64,000 bases of DNA from an uncultured Chthonomonas sp. GTDB lineage: Bacteria > Armatimonadota > Chthonomonadetes > Chthonomonadales > CAJBBX01. The notes below the pieces were generated by a model. It made no database searches and was not told the origin of the DNA. It was given only the letters and a program-made list of their open reading frames with translations. The position numbers and the translations under genes were made by a program. Positions 53,860-63,213 of the stretch are shown here, in pieces; position 1 is the first letter of the stretch, and every line of letters begins with the position of its first letter. The DNA lies in contig CAISJD010000065.1 of the NCBI GenBank assembly GCA_903885605.1, forward strand, positions 1 to 64,000, in the 5' to 3' direction.

Positions 53860-56784
53860 TCAGCGCTGTTGGCCGGGCGTCAGCCACTTCTCCAGCGTCA
53901 GCCGGTTGCGGCCCAGCTTGTCGCAGTCGCGCCACTTCCGGTCCACCGAGAGCCCGATCGTCGGGTTCGCCAGGTCGATGGTCCGCGCGTTCATCGAGTT
54001 GCCCCGGTCGGTGATCCTGACCCGCGCCCTATCGTGGTAGATCGAGACCTCGACCGCCAGCACGGTCGCGGCCTCGCTGACCGGCTGGGCCGTAACTTCA
54101 CGGGCCGCCAGCCGGCGTACGACCTCGCGCACCGTCGTGCACGCGGCCAGGCAGAGCACCTCCACGTCGGCCCGGGGCATGGCGGGCATGTGGGTCGAGA
54201 CAAACTGATCGACGTACCCGTCGGTCTGCCCGATGCCCTCCTCGTCGGCGCTTACCTCTACGGCGTCGAACGCCACCAACGAGCGAGCGACATCCCGGTC
54301 GATCACCACAGCCACGCAGGTGAGATCATCGAGCAGCGCGCCGGTGTCGGAGAACTGCTCGACATCCTCGCACACACGGGCCACGACCTCGTCAGCCGAG
54401 AGACCGGCGCACGTGCTGAGGAGGGCCTCCAGGCGCTCCTGCCCGTAGAGCTCCCCGCCCGCGCCGCGCGTCTCGAGCACACCGTCCGATACGGCCACCA
54501 GGATATCGCCCAGCCCTATGGGATAGGAACGCTGAAGGTAGACCTCCGCCTCAACAAACCCCAGTGGCGTGTTCTCTCCCATCAGAGGACGGCACTTGCC
54601 TGATGCGGCGCAGTACTGCAGTATGGCCGGGTGCCCGCAATCCACCACCGTCGCGGACATGGCCGCCATGTTGATCCTGGTAAAGCAGAGCGTCACAAAC
54701 GCCTCGAGGCCGATCAGCTCAGGTGTCAGGGCATGGTGTACCGCGGCCACGATCTCCTCGGGCACCGCCAGCCGGCCATGCAGGTGCAGGTCCTGACTGA
54801 GCCGAGCCATGGCCCTCGAGAAGTGCTCCTTGGTGGCAGCCGCCATCAGGGCGGCTTGCAGGCCTTTACCCATGACATCGCCGACCAGAACATCGACCAT
54901 CGTCGGCGAGTGCTCGATGAAGTCCATGTAGTCGCCGTCGATCCCCTCGGATGAGAGGCTCACGGCGGCTATGGAGAAGCCTGCAAGGTCTGTCGGCGGC
55001 GTCCCGCGCAGGAGGGTCTGCTGGATGCTGGCGCCGATCTTGATATCGCGGTTTCGCGCGGCCTCCCACGTCTGCGCGGTCTCCCGTAGCGCCTTCTCGG
55101 CGGACCGGCGCAGCGTAATGTCCTGGACGAAGACGGCGAGGGCGCCGGCCTCCTCATCGCTGAGGCGGGCCACGCTGACCTCCACCGGGATCAAGCTGCC
55201 ATCGGGCCTTCGCGCCCAGCCCTCGAAGCGCCCGCCGACCCTGTGTTCCAGGAACCGGTCGGGAGGCGCGGGTTCGCCTTCATTGTCCGTCAGGCCGATC
55301 AGTCCCCAGATGCCTCGCTCCCTCGCTGAGGCCGCCGTGCAGCCGAACATGCCCTCCGCAGCGGCATTGACGTCCTCTATCCGGCCGTCGTCGCGAACGG
55401 TCACGACCGCGTTGAACGCTGCGTCCAGTATCGCGGCCTTGCGTGCCTCGGAGCGACGCCGGGCCTCACGATCGGCATACTGCACGGTGTAGTCGCGGTT
55501 CGTGCCTGCCACGCGCACGGCCTTCCCGTGCTCGTTGCGCTCGACCACTGCGCCGCGGCACTGGATCCACCGATAGCTCCCGTCTTTGGCTCGTGCGCGG
55601 AACTCGCCCTCGAAGCCCGGGCTATCGCCCTCGATGTGCTTCTTCAGGGCCAACTCCACCGCGGGCCGATCCTCCGGCTCCATGAGCTCCGCAAGGCCCT
55701 TGCGCTCTAGCGGCATCTCGCCGGACGCAAACCCCAGGATCGCCGACCAGCGCTCATCCACGATGAGCTTGCCGGTCCGCAGGTCCAGGTCCCAGATCCC
55801 CACGTCAGACCCGCGCACGGCCATTTCGAGCTGCAGCCTGCTGGCAGAGAGCTCCTGTTCAGCCCTGTCACGGCGGGCCAGCAGCCCCCGCATCATCAGG
55901 GTCGCGTAGAGGCCCAGGGCCACGAAGACGGCAAGCAGAAGCAACGAACCCGACCAGAGCTGATGAAGCGCGCCCGCACGATCGATGCTGTAGGCGACCG
56001 AGACGGGACGGCCCAGCACGGAAGCGGGGCAGACCGCCGTGATGGCACGCCAGCGAACCTTCCCGAGGCTGACGGTGTTGGTCGCGGTGAACTCGAGGCG
56101 CTGCGCCAGGTTGCGGCGCTCAGCCGCCAGTCCGAGAGCGACATCCTGAGTGGCAGACGCCCCGCGCGCCTCGACAAGCGCCGTGGCGACCCCATCCGCG
56201 TCAATAAGGACGGACATCGCCCGGGAACCGGCCGCCGGCTGCGCCACGCTATCGGCCATTAGGGCGCCGATGTCGATGGCCGCCGTCGCCCGGATGCGCC
56301 TTCGACCCCCTACGGCATCCATGAGCCAGACCCCGGGCCCACGGCCGGCGTGCTCCTCGCCGGGCTTCCGCCGCCGCGTGCTGAAATGGCCCGTGCCGCT
56401 TCGGGAGACGACCACCTGCACACCGTCTGGAGCGCCGACCGTGATGTACCGGATGACGTCCTGATGCCGAATGTAGAACCTGCGGGCTCGGTCCGGAACG
56501 GTGAGGACGAGATCGGGGTCCTGATCGAGCACCGCATCGAAACCGCCCCCGCTGACCTCGCCCCGGAAGTCAGTCTCCAGCATGTCGACGGCGCGCCCCA
56601 AGTCGGCGGCATTGCTGCGCGCCTGTTCCAGCACGTCCTGGTGAACGCGGCTGATCTGGTCAAGCACGAAGGCTACATAGAGGATGACGCCCAGTATCGC
56701 CAGCCCGGCCGTAAACATGACGGCGAACGAGCCACGCGGACGCAGGGGGAGGACCGCAGGAACCGACAGGCCGCGCAACGGCAT
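53860..56784 (-). CDS. Membrane PAS-SpoIIE (PP2C) phosphatase with degenerate C-terminal ATPase-like domain
   Basis: A 974-residue protein. A membrane helix (about 22-42), an extracytoplasmic sensor region and a second helix (about 270-292) are followed by two PAS domains (about 315-430, 440-560) and a coiled coil. A SpoIIE-type PP2C phosphatase (about 590-830) follows with metal-binding GDYMDF, GDVMGKG, VSDGVLE and DDLTC, all intact. The last about 135 residues resemble an anti-sigma-factor ATPase (HATPase_c_2): VLCLAACTTVREVVRRL and VRITDRGNSMN stand where the N-box and DxGxG loop would be, but key Asn and Gly residues are missing. Such phosphatases release sigma factors through STAS-domain proteins. 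The ATG at 56784 shares a base with the upstream stop (TGATG). Confidence 0.85.
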   Translation of the reverse strand: MPLRGLSVPAVLPLRPRGSFAVMFTAGLAILGVILYVAFVLDQISRVHQDVLEQARSNAADLGRAVDMLETDFRGEVSGGGFDAVLDQDPDLVLTVPDRARRFYIRHQDVIRYITVGAPDGVQVVVSRSGTGHFSTRRRKPGEEHAGRGPGVWLMDAVGGRRRIRATAAIDIGALMADSVAQPAAGSRAMSVLIDADGVATALVEARGASATQDVALGLAAERRNLAQRLEFTATNTVSLGKVRWRAITAVCPASVLGRPVSVAYSIDRAGALHQLWSGSLLLLAVFVALGLYATLMMRGLLARRDRAEQELSASRLQLEMAVRGSDVGIWDLDLRTGKLIVDERWSAILGFASGEMPLERKGLAELMEPEDRPAVELALKKHIEGDSPGFEGEFRARAKDGSYRWIQCRGAVVERNEHGKAVRVAGTNRDYTVQYADREARRRSEARKAAILDAAFNAVVTVRDDGRIEDVNAAAEGMFGCTAASARERGIWGLIGLTDNEGEPAPPDRFLEHRVGGRFEGWARRPDGSLIPVEVSVARLSDEEAGALAVFVQDITLRRSAEKALRETAQTWEAARNRDIKIGASIQQTLLRGTPPTDLAGFSIAAVSLSSEGIDGDYMDFIEHSPTMVDVLVGDVMGKGLQAALMAAATKEHFSRAMARLSQDLHLHGRLAVPEEIVAAVHHALTPELIGLEAFVTLCFTRINMAAMSATVVDCGHPAILQYCAASGKCRPLMGENTPLGFVEAEVYLQRSYPIGLGDILVAVSDGVLETRGAGGELYGQERLEALLSTCAGLSADEVVARVCEDVEQFSDTGALLDDLTCVAVVIDRDVARSLVAFDAVEVSADEEGIGQTDGYVDQFVSTHMPAMPRADVEVLCLAACTTVREVVRRLAAREVTAQPVSEAATVLAVEVSIYHDRARVRITDRGNSMNARTIDLANPTIGLSVDRKWRDCDKLGRNRLTLEKWLTPGQQR

Positions 56785-57884
56785 CAGGGCTGCTCGGCAG
56801 CGATAGACCAGGCCGACCAACCGAGGGAGGGCAGCGGCTGAGCGAGGATCACCGCCTGCGTATCACCCACGACGAAGGACGCGCGCCTGGAGCCTTTCCT
56901 CAGGATCTGCTCGGCGGCCGACCTGACCGAGGCGGTCCGCGCCTTCAGAAGGTTGTAGTCATCCGATTGGTACTGGTCGCTTTTGACGCTCTCGGCATAC
57001 CGGTGCTCTGCAAGGAGCGGCATATTGAGCATCCGCAACGCCTTTTCGCCTGCGGAGACGATCACGCCGCCTGGACCGACAAGGAGGGACGCGCCGTCAG
57101 GCGGTATGTGCCTCTCGGTAAGCCTCTGAACTGTGACATCAAGGCCGACCACGCCCTCCATGCGATCCTTGACATAGACGGGCGCGATGCAGGACACCAT
57201 CCAACCACGGCCGGCGGGATCGACGTACGGCGCGTTGACCCAGACCACCTTGCGGCCCGGGTTGTGCTTCGCATCAGCAAGGTAGTAGAAGTTGAACTTG
57301 GGAATGTTCATTTTCGGCTCGTACTGGGCCACTGTATCGAACGGCGGGTAGATCCGGTTCAGCGAGCGGCGCTCATTGTAGTACGATTGGACCACGGCCG
57401 GGTTGGCGCGCGTAACCTTGGTGAGGGCGGGGTTGATCGACTCGGTGAACCAGGTGACGCGCTTGAGGTCGGCATCGATGGGCACGTAGCCGGAGACGAA
57501 GACGGCGGGGGCGCCGTCCTGGACCTTACGGTAGTAGACACCGTTTGAGGCGAACCCGTAGTGCTCCGGCCGGACAGACTTCAGCGTCGCGTCGGCTTTG
57601 CCGTAGCTATCCACTGTGGCCTGGGCAAGCTCCGCCGTGAGTTGCTCGACGGCGGTAATATCGGCCTCGATCTGGGCGGTGACGCGTGCCAGCCGCGCCA
57701 CGGCCTGGGTATCCGTAGATGGCGCCTTCCGGCAACCCGACAGGGGCGCCGCAGCAAGGAGCAGGGCGGTGAGGAACGGATAGGCGCCAGGCGCCTGGGA
57801 CCGGCGGAAGGTGCACCGCCGGGGGGCGGGTGAACGCCCGCCCCCGGCGGCCTCGTAGCTTGCAGTGCCCGTCGGCCCTGTCAT
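56784..57884 (-). CDS. Double-Cache sensor lipoprotein
   Basis: A 366-residue protein with a lipobox LSGC at Cys51 after a hydrophobic stretch (FLTALLLAAAP). The 36-residue n-region is unusually long and the true start may lie further in. A helical segment (about 60-105) leads to a dCache-type sensor with YYNERRSLNRIYPPF, NFYYLADAKHNPGRKVVWVNAPYVDP and MEGVVGLDVTVQRL motifs. There is no kinase, chemotaxis or phosphatase output in the protein. Its stop overlaps the start of the SpoIIE-type phosphatase gene (TGATG), so the likely function is to bind a small ligand outside the membrane and signal through the phosphatase, which is an inference. Confidence 0.8.
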   Translation of the reverse strand: MTGPTGTASYEAAGGGRSPAPRRCTFRRSQAPGAYPFLTALLLAAAPLSGCRKAPSTDTQAVARLARVTAQIEADITAVEQLTAELAQATVDSYGKADATLKSVRPEHYGFASNGVYYRKVQDGAPAVFVSGYVPIDADLKRVTWFTESINPALTKVTRANPAVVQSYYNERRSLNRIYPPFDTVAQYEPKMNIPKFNFYYLADAKHNPGRKVVWVNAPYVDPAGRGWMVSCIAPVYVKDRMEGVVGLDVTVQRLTERHIPPDGASLLVGPGGVIVSAGEKALRMLNMPLLAEHRYAESVKSDQYQSDDYNLLKARTASVRSAAEQILRKGSRRASFVVGDTQAVILAQPLPSLGWSAWSIAAEQP

Positions 57885-57899
57885 GGTTGTGTACCCGGC

Positions 57900-58919
57900 C
57901 TAGAGCGTGACGTGTATCTTAGCGCGCGTTGAGACGGGCTGCTTGATACCAAACGGGTCGCGCACAGTCAGCACTATCTCGAAGTCGCCGCCCTTGCGGA
58001 ACTTGTGCTTGAAGGTCCGGCCCTCGGCGTCCACCGGCAGGTCGCCCGATGTCGGGTCGCCCGGCCGCACGACAGACCACTCGTAGCGCACAGGGCTCAC
58101 GCCGGTCTCGGCCTCGGCGGTGAAGGTGAGGAGGTCGTTCACCGCGGCGGTGCGGTCTTCCAGCGGAAGCACGCGCAACGGGGTCTGCTCAGACACAGTG
58201 CGGACGCGTCCCACAGTGAACGTGGTCGTCGTATCGCCGAACACGCGGACCTCGGACAGGGCGCCCGATGTGGTTCCCAGGCCCTTCATGGCGCTGAGGG
58301 GAACCGCCAGCGATACCCAGCCGTCGCGAGCGGGCCCGGCGGTGTTGAGCGGGATGCGTGCCTCGCACTGCTTGCCGTCGGAGGTGACGATGACGGCGCG
58401 CACGTTGGCAAGCGGCCTGGCGGCGACGACACCGGCATCATAGCCCTGGTTCATGCCGCCCATTGCGCCGGGGCCACCCTGGCCACCGGTGCCGCCCTTG
58501 AGGCCGCCGGTCCTGCCGCCCTTGGCGCCGCCCGGCATACCCGGCATCCCGCCCATGCCCATCATGCCCGGACCGGCGGAGCCGCCGACGCCCGAGCCAC
58601 TCTCCTGCAGCTTCACGACGATCTCAAGGTAGGCCTCGCGGTCCTGCAGGTCGGCGCTGAGGTCGACCGGCTTGGCCAGCACGAGGCGCAGCCCCTGGTA
58701 CGCGCCCTGGGTGGAGACCTTGAGCGACCGGACGCCCTTGTAGATGGCCTCCTCGCTCTCCTTGACCGTGCCGCTGCCCCAGCTCTTGGCGCTGACGGCC
58801 GAGCCCTGCAACGGCTGTCCCTCGTAGACCGACACGTCGGCGCCGGAGCGTCCGGGCGCAGCCAGAGCGTAGACGACGCTCAGGGCCATTCCGACGACAG
58901 GTACCCTGATCCACCTCAT
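57900..58919 (-). CDS. Exported protein with carbohydrate-binding-like and PKD-like domains and a Gly/Met-rich insert
   Basis: A 339-residue exported protein with a signal peptide (MRWIRVPVVGMALSVVYALA). A beta-sandwich of the CBM11/NPCBM look (EAIYKGVRSLKVSTQGAYQGLRLVL, WVSLAVPLSAMKG, EVRVFGDTTTTFTVGRVR) is interrupted at about residues 117-161 by a low-complexity GM/GG-rich stretch. A PKD-like domain ends the protein (VRYEWSVVRPG, FKHKFRKGGDFEIVLTVRDPFG). The start at 58919 has GGAGC-AGG upstream. The Cache lipoprotein gene starts 15 bases after its stop, so it may supply a bound sugar or an adhesive function to the same system. No catalytic residues are seen. Confidence 0.7.
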   Translation of the reverse strand: MRWIRVPVVGMALSVVYALAAPGRSGADVSVYEGQPLQGSAVSAKSWGSGTVKESEEAIYKGVRSLKVSTQGAYQGLRLVLAKPVDLSADLQDREAYLEIVVKLQESGSGVGGSAGPGMMGMGGMPGMPGGAKGGRTGGLKGGTGGQGGPGAMGGMNQGYDAGVVAARPLANVRAVIVTSDGKQCEARIPLNTAGPARDGWVSLAVPLSAMKGLGTTSGALSEVRVFGDTTTTFTVGRVRTVSEQTPLRVLPLEDRTAAVNDLLTFTAEAETGVSPVRYEWSVVRPGDPTSGDLPVDAEGRTFKHKFRKGGDFEIVLTVRDPFGIKQPVSTRAKIHVTL

Positions 58920-59011
58920 ACCTAGCTCCTCTCGCGACGGCGTCATGCATGGAGACGCCGGCCTCGGGCTATGCCCGTTTCGGGCGCCGAACGGCAACAG
59001 GCCACACCCGG

Positions 59012-59791
59012 TCAGGCGCGAACCTGCAGCCGGTCGATGCTCAGAGCGCGACCACCTACAGCCTCTACTTCCAATAGTACCCCGCACAACGCCGACGGGC
59101 CTGCTGCGGCCTCAAACCGCTCGGGCATACCTGTGATGAAACGCCGCAACACGGGCTCCGGCGTCACGCCCAGGATCGAGCGCACGGCTCCGGTCATGCC
59201 CAGATCGGTGATGCAGGCCGTGCCGCCGGCCGTCACGCGCTCGTCGGCTGTCTGGACATGGGTGTGGGTTCCCACAACCGCCGAGACGCGCCCGTCCAGG
59301 TGCCACGCCAGCGCCTGCTTCTCGGATGTGGCCTCGGCGTGGATATCCACGATAATGACGCTCGTCTCCTGAGCCAGCGATGCCACCAGGGCGTCACACG
59401 TCGCGAAGGGGTCCGCAACAGGATCCATGAAAATGCGTCCCTGTACGTTCAGTACGGCGACCTGCCCCGCGGCGCACCGAAAAATGCCCGCCCCGCGCCC
59501 GGGCGCCTCCGGCGAGAAGTTGGCGGGCCGGAGCAGGCGGGGCTCCGACCCGGCCATCGGATAGATTTCGCGCTTGGCCCAGGCATGGTTTCCCAGGGTG
59601 AGCACATCGATACCGGCGTCGTCCAGCAGGTCCCGCGCGATCTCCGGGGTGAGGCCGGCGACACCCGCGGCATTCTCGGCGTTCGCCACCACGAAGTCAA
59701 CCGACCGTTCGCGCCGCAGCCGGGGAACCAGTGCGCAGGCGGTCTCGCGCCCGGCGCGGCCCACGATGTCGCCGATCACCATCACGCGCAT
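59012..59791 (-). CDS. ymdB: YmdB-family metallophosphoesterase
   Basis: A 259-residue cytoplasmic calcineurin-like phosphodiesterase of the TIGR00282 type: IGDIVGRAGRE, VVANAENAAG, TLGNHAWAK, DIHAEATSEKQA and VVGTHTHVQTAD. In other bacteria it hydrolyses 2',3'-cyclic nucleotides or cAMP and influences global gene expression. GGAGG lies six bases before the ATG at 59791. It follows rny by 28 bases, the usual gene order, and is probably in the same transcript. All metal ligands are present. Confidence 0.93.
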   Translation of the reverse strand: MRVMVIGDIVGRAGRETACALVPRLRRERSVDFVVANAENAAGVAGLTPEIARDLLDDAGIDVLTLGNHAWAKREIYPMAGSEPRLLRPANFSPEAPGRGAGIFRCAAGQVAVLNVQGRIFMDPVADPFATCDALVASLAQETSVIIVDIHAEATSEKQALAWHLDGRVSAVVGTHTHVQTADERVTAGGTACITDLGMTGAVRSILGVTPEPVLRRFITGMPERFEAAAGPSALCGVLLEVEAVGGRALSIDRLQVRA

Positions 59792-59819
59792 GACGTGCCT
59801 CCGGGCCGGCGGCCGCGGC

Positions 59820-61370
59820 TCACCGGGCATACTCGGTGGAACGGACCTCACGAATGACGGTCACCTTGATCTGCCCCGGGTACTCCATCTCCTCCTCGAT
59901 GCGCCGGGCGATGCTGGAGGCCAGCCTGGCCGTGGCCAGGTCGTCGACCTGCTCGGGCCGCACGATAAGGCGCACCTCGCGCCCCGCCTGGACCGCGAAG
60001 CCCTTCTCGACGCCCTGGAAGCTCTGGGCGATCTCCTCGAGCCGCTTGACGCGCTTGACGTAGCTCTCCAGCGCTTCTCGACGGCCGCCGGGGCGGCTTG
60101 CTGAGATCGCATCGGCGCACATCACGAGGATGGCCTCCACCGTCTCCGGGTCGGTATCGTTGTGGTGGGCCTCCACCGCATGGATCACCTCGGGGCGCTC
60201 ACGGTGCTGCCGGAGGACATCGGCGCCGATGACGGCATGCGGCCCCTCCACGTGGTGGTCCAGCGCCTTGCCGAGGTCGTGGAACAGCCCGGCACGCCGC
60301 GAGATGGCGACGTTGGCTCCTACCTCGGCGGCCAGGATGGCGGCCAGGTGGCTCACCTCGATGGAGTGGTCCAGGACGTTCTGCCCGTAGCTGGTGCGGT
60401 ACTTCATTTTGCCCAGCAGGCGCAGGATCTCGGGGGCGATCCCCGTGACACCCGTCTCCAGGACTGCCCGCTCCCCTGCCTCCTGGATATGCCGCTCCAC
60501 CTCGACCTGTGCGCGCTTGACGGTCTCCTCGATGCGACCGGGATGGATGCGTCCGTCGGTGACAAGCGTCGTCAGGGCCAGGCGCGCGACCTCGCGCCGC
60601 ACCGCGTCAAAGCCGGACAGCACCACGGCCTCAGGTGTGTCGTCGATGACGAGGTCGACGCCCGTGAGGGTCTCGAAGGTCCGGATGTTGCGCCCCTCGC
60701 GGCCGATGATGCGCCCCTTCATCTCATCTGACGGCAGGGGAACGACCGAAACGGTGGTCTCGGAGGTCTGGTCGACTGCGCATCGCTGGATGGCCTGAGT
60801 CACGATGATGCGCGCCCGCCGCTCACCATCGCGACGCGCGTCCTCTTCGATATCCCGGATCAGCTTTGCGGCTTCGTGCTTATGCTCTTCTTCGATCTCC
60901 CGCAGCAGCTCTTTTCGTGCGTCCTCACGGGCGAGCCCCGCTACCCGCTCCAACTCCGCGCGTTGCCGGCCCACCATCGCCTGCGCTTCGCCGCGCGCAC
61001 CCTCTATCTCTGCCTCCCGCTGCTGAAGGGACCGTTCCCTCTTCTCAGCGGACTCAATGCGCCTGTCCAGTGCCTCTTCTTTTTGTGCCAGTCGTCGCTC
61101 GGACCTCTGTAGTTCTGCTCTTCTCTCGCGGTTCTCAGCGTCTATGTCCGCCTTGAGCTTGTATGCTTCATCCTTGGCTTCGAGGACTGCCTCTTTCCGA
61201 AGGGCCTCGGCATCGCGCCGCGCCTCCTCCTTGAGCCTCTCTGCCTCCGAGATCCTATCCCCTAGAGTCAGTTCCAACACTCTCGAGCGGGCTCTGTACG
61301 TCTGCACCATCGCTACCGCGATGGCGGCGATCAGTACAAAGCCCAGTACGACCGTATATGTCTCTGCCAC
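59820..61370 (-). CDS. rny: Ribonuclease Y
   Basis: A 516-residue membrane-anchored endoribonuclease. An N-terminal helix (about 6-25), a long coiled coil (about 30-200), a KH domain with [16 protein letters not shown], and an HD domain with HSIEVSHL and [12 protein letters not shown] are present in order. RNase Y initiates mRNA decay at the membrane. The start is GTG at 61370, preceded by AGGAGGTGA. Length is typical (about 520 residues). Downstream ymdB and upstream recX complete a conserved cluster. Confidence 0.97.
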   Translation of the reverse strand: MAETYTVVLGFVLIAAIAVAMVQTYRARSRVLELTLGDRISEAERLKEEARRDAEALRKEAVLEAKDEAYKLKADIDAENRERRAELQRSERRLAQKEEALDRRIESAEKRERSLQQREAEIEGARGEAQAMVGRQRAELERVAGLAREDARKELLREIEEEHKHEAAKLIRDIEEDARRDGERRARIIVTQAIQRCAVDQTSETTVSVVPLPSDEMKGRIIGREGRNIRTFETLTGVDLVIDDTPEAVVLSGFDAVRREVARLALTTLVTDGRIHPGRIEETVKRAQVEVERHIQEAGERAVLETGVTGIAPEILRLLGKMKYRTSYGQNVLDHSIEVSHLAAILAAEVGANVAISRRAGLFHDLGKALDHHVEGPHAVIGADVLRQHRERPEVIHAVEAHHNDTDPETVEAILVMCADAISASRPGGRREALESYVKRVKRLEEIAQSFQGVEKGFAVQAGREVRLIVRPEQVDDLATARLASSIARRIEEEMEYPGQIKVTVIREVRSTEYAR

Positions 61371-61451
61371 GCCGTCCTCACCTCCTGCGCCGAAGTGAGG
61401 CCGAGCGAACGTTAGCGCGTGGGCGCCCTGGCACGAGAATGACCTGGATGA

Positions 61452-61925
61452 TCAGGCTACCATGTTCGCCGCCAGAGCCGCCAATACCTGCCGGATGGTG
61501 TCCCAATCGTAACCAAGGCGCTGCAATCTTCCGCAAAGCCGGTTGCGCTGGTCAGGATCGTCCGCCGAGGCGCCCTTGAGCCAGCGCGTCGCCTCCGCCA
61601 GCGCCCTCTCCTCCACATCGCCGGGCTCAGCGGCGGAGAGGGCGTCCTGGATGGCATCCTCATCGACGGCCTTGCGCTTGAGCTCGGCCTCTAGCCGGAT
61701 GGGGCCCAGGGACTTGGAGCGTGCGCGGCTCTCCACCCAATCGGCGGCGAACCGGGCGTCGTCCAGCAGGGCGGCGCGATGGAGAGACGCGACGGCGGCC
61801 TCCACGTCCTCCTCCTCGCACTCCGCGCGGGCCAGGCGGCGGCGGACCTCGGCCTCGCTGCGCGGCGCGTAGGAGGCATACCGGTACGCGACCGCCATGG
61901 CGTGGGCCCGCGATTCCTCGGACAT
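61452..61925 (-). CDS. recX: RecX family regulatory protein
   Basis: A 157-residue helical protein with RecX repeats: AYRYASYAPRSEAEVRRRLAR, RFAADWVESRARSKSLGPIRLEAELKRK and RLQRLGYDWDTIRQVL. RecX modulates RecA filaments. In many genomes it follows recA directly; here recA is not in the window and an unrelated oxidoreductase gene ends 8 bases upstream. No good ribosome site precedes the ATG, so coupling to the upstream gene is possible. Length is within the normal range. Confidence 0.9.
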   Translation of the reverse strand: MSEESRAHAMAVAYRYASYAPRSEAEVRRRLARAECEEEDVEAAVASLHRAALLDDARFAADWVESRARSKSLGPIRLEAELKRKAVDEDAIQDALSAAEPGDVEERALAEATRWLKGASADDPDQRNRLCGRLQRLGYDWDTIRQVLAALAANMVA

Positions 61926-61933
61926 GGCCGGCG

Positions 61934-63142
61934 CTAGCGACGCAAGCCGCGGAGGTCGATGGGCAGCGAGCGGTTCTCGCGCAGCAGCTCCCTGAGGGTG
62001 AGGCGGCGACGGCGACGGCCGGCCTCGCGACCCAGCAAGACGGCCAGACAGCTATCGACGGCGCGGCGGACGGTGGGGTTGGAGGTGTCGCGCTCGGTCA
62101 CGCATCGGCGGAACTCGGCGATATTACGCACGGCGCCGGCCTCGTAGAGGTTCACCACATCCTCGCGGTAGGCGTCCTGCGGCGTGAGCACGGTGGCCTT
62201 GGCGGCGTAGCTGACGATGGCGTAACCGGCCGTGCCGTGCACCAGGCAGCCGCAGAAGTCCTGAGCGCCGCTCTGGTCGGGCAGGTGCTTGCCGTGGTGC
62301 TGGTGGATCAGGCCGTCGGGGTACTCGAACGTCAGCGAGAAGACGTCGTGGCTGTCGGCGTGTCGCTCGGGCCGGCAGGCGGCACTGGCTCCCGAGCAGG
62401 CCACGGGAACCGCGCCGGCGACCCACATGGCGGCATCGACGGAGTGGATGCAGGCGTTGCCGTGGTAGCCGCCGCCCAGTGCGTTGTCGTTGACCCACTT
62501 CAGGCCGCGCAGCACGCCCTCCAGGTTGGGGCCTCGCGGCGGGTCCGGGAAGCAGGCGGTAAGGTAGTGCGAGTGGAGCATCGCCACGCGGCCGATGGCG
62601 CCGGCCCGGACTCGACGCAGGACCTCCTGGTTGCCGGGGTCTGTGGGGATCTGGTAATCAACGAGGTAGACCTGCTTGCGGCCGGTCGCTCGGGCGGCGG
62701 CGGCCTCGATGCGCTTCACGCCGGGCACGTCGGTCGCCACGGGCTTGGCCATGTAGACGTGGCAACCCGCGGCCACGGCGGCCTCGGCGTGGTCCGGGTA
62801 GAAGCAGGGCGGAGCCTCCAGGGCCACGGCCTCCACACCGGCATCCAGGAGGCGCTTGTAGCCGTCCAGACCGGTGAAGCGCCGGGCCGCGGGCACGCGG
62901 TGCGCTTCGCCGCAAGCGTCCGCGGCATCCTGGAAGTAGTCGGCGACGGCGGAAATCTCGTAGCCGCCGTCGCGTGCGAAGAGGCCCGCCAGCCAGCCGC
63001 CGCGTCCGCCGCAGCCGATGAGGCCCAGCTTGATGCGAGCCGCAGGCGCCGGGGGCGCGAGGCCCGGAGCGATGCCGGCCGCCAGCCCGGCGCCCAGCAA
63101 CTTGCGCCGCGTGGTTTCGACGGTGTGCGGATCAGGCGACAT
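61934..63142 (-). CDS. Tat-exported Gfo/Idh/MocA-family oxidoreductase
   Basis: A 402-residue protein with a twin-arginine leader (TTRRKLLGAGLAAG). The Rossmann domain begins LGLIGCGGRGG, and the family EKP-like motif reads AKPVATDV. A C-terminal alpha/beta domain has GNACIHSVDAAMW. Tat-exported members are frequent in Planctomycetes, Verrucomicrobia and Armatimonadota and act on sugars or glycosides (GH109-like or dehydrogenases). The sugar isomerase-like gene ends 72 bases upstream of its start, so the two probably work together on a sugar. Confidence 0.9.
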   Translation of the reverse strand: MSPDPHTVETTRRKLLGAGLAAGIAPGLAPPAPAARIKLGLIGCGGRGGWLAGLFARDGGYEISAVADYFQDAADACGEAHRVPAARRFTGLDGYKRLLDAGVEAVALEAPPCFYPDHAEAAVAAGCHVYMAKPVATDVPGVKRIEAAAARATGRKQVYLVDYQIPTDPGNQEVLRRVRAGAIGRVAMLHSHYLTACFPDPPRGPNLEGVLRGLKWVNDNALGGGYHGNACIHSVDAAMWVAGAVPVACSGASAACRPERHADSHDVFSLTFEYPDGLIHQHHGKHLPDQSGAQDFCGCLVHGTAGYAIVSYAAKATVLTPQDAYREDVVNLYEAGAVRNIAEFRRCVTERDTSNPTVRRAVDSCLAVLLGREAGRRRRRLTLRELLRENRSLPIDLRGLRR

Positions 63143-63213
63143 GGCCGGCCTCCTCTATCGGGTCGCCCCGCGCCCGCCGCGGGAATGCCGGGCGGGCGCC
63201 GGGCGGTCAGGCT

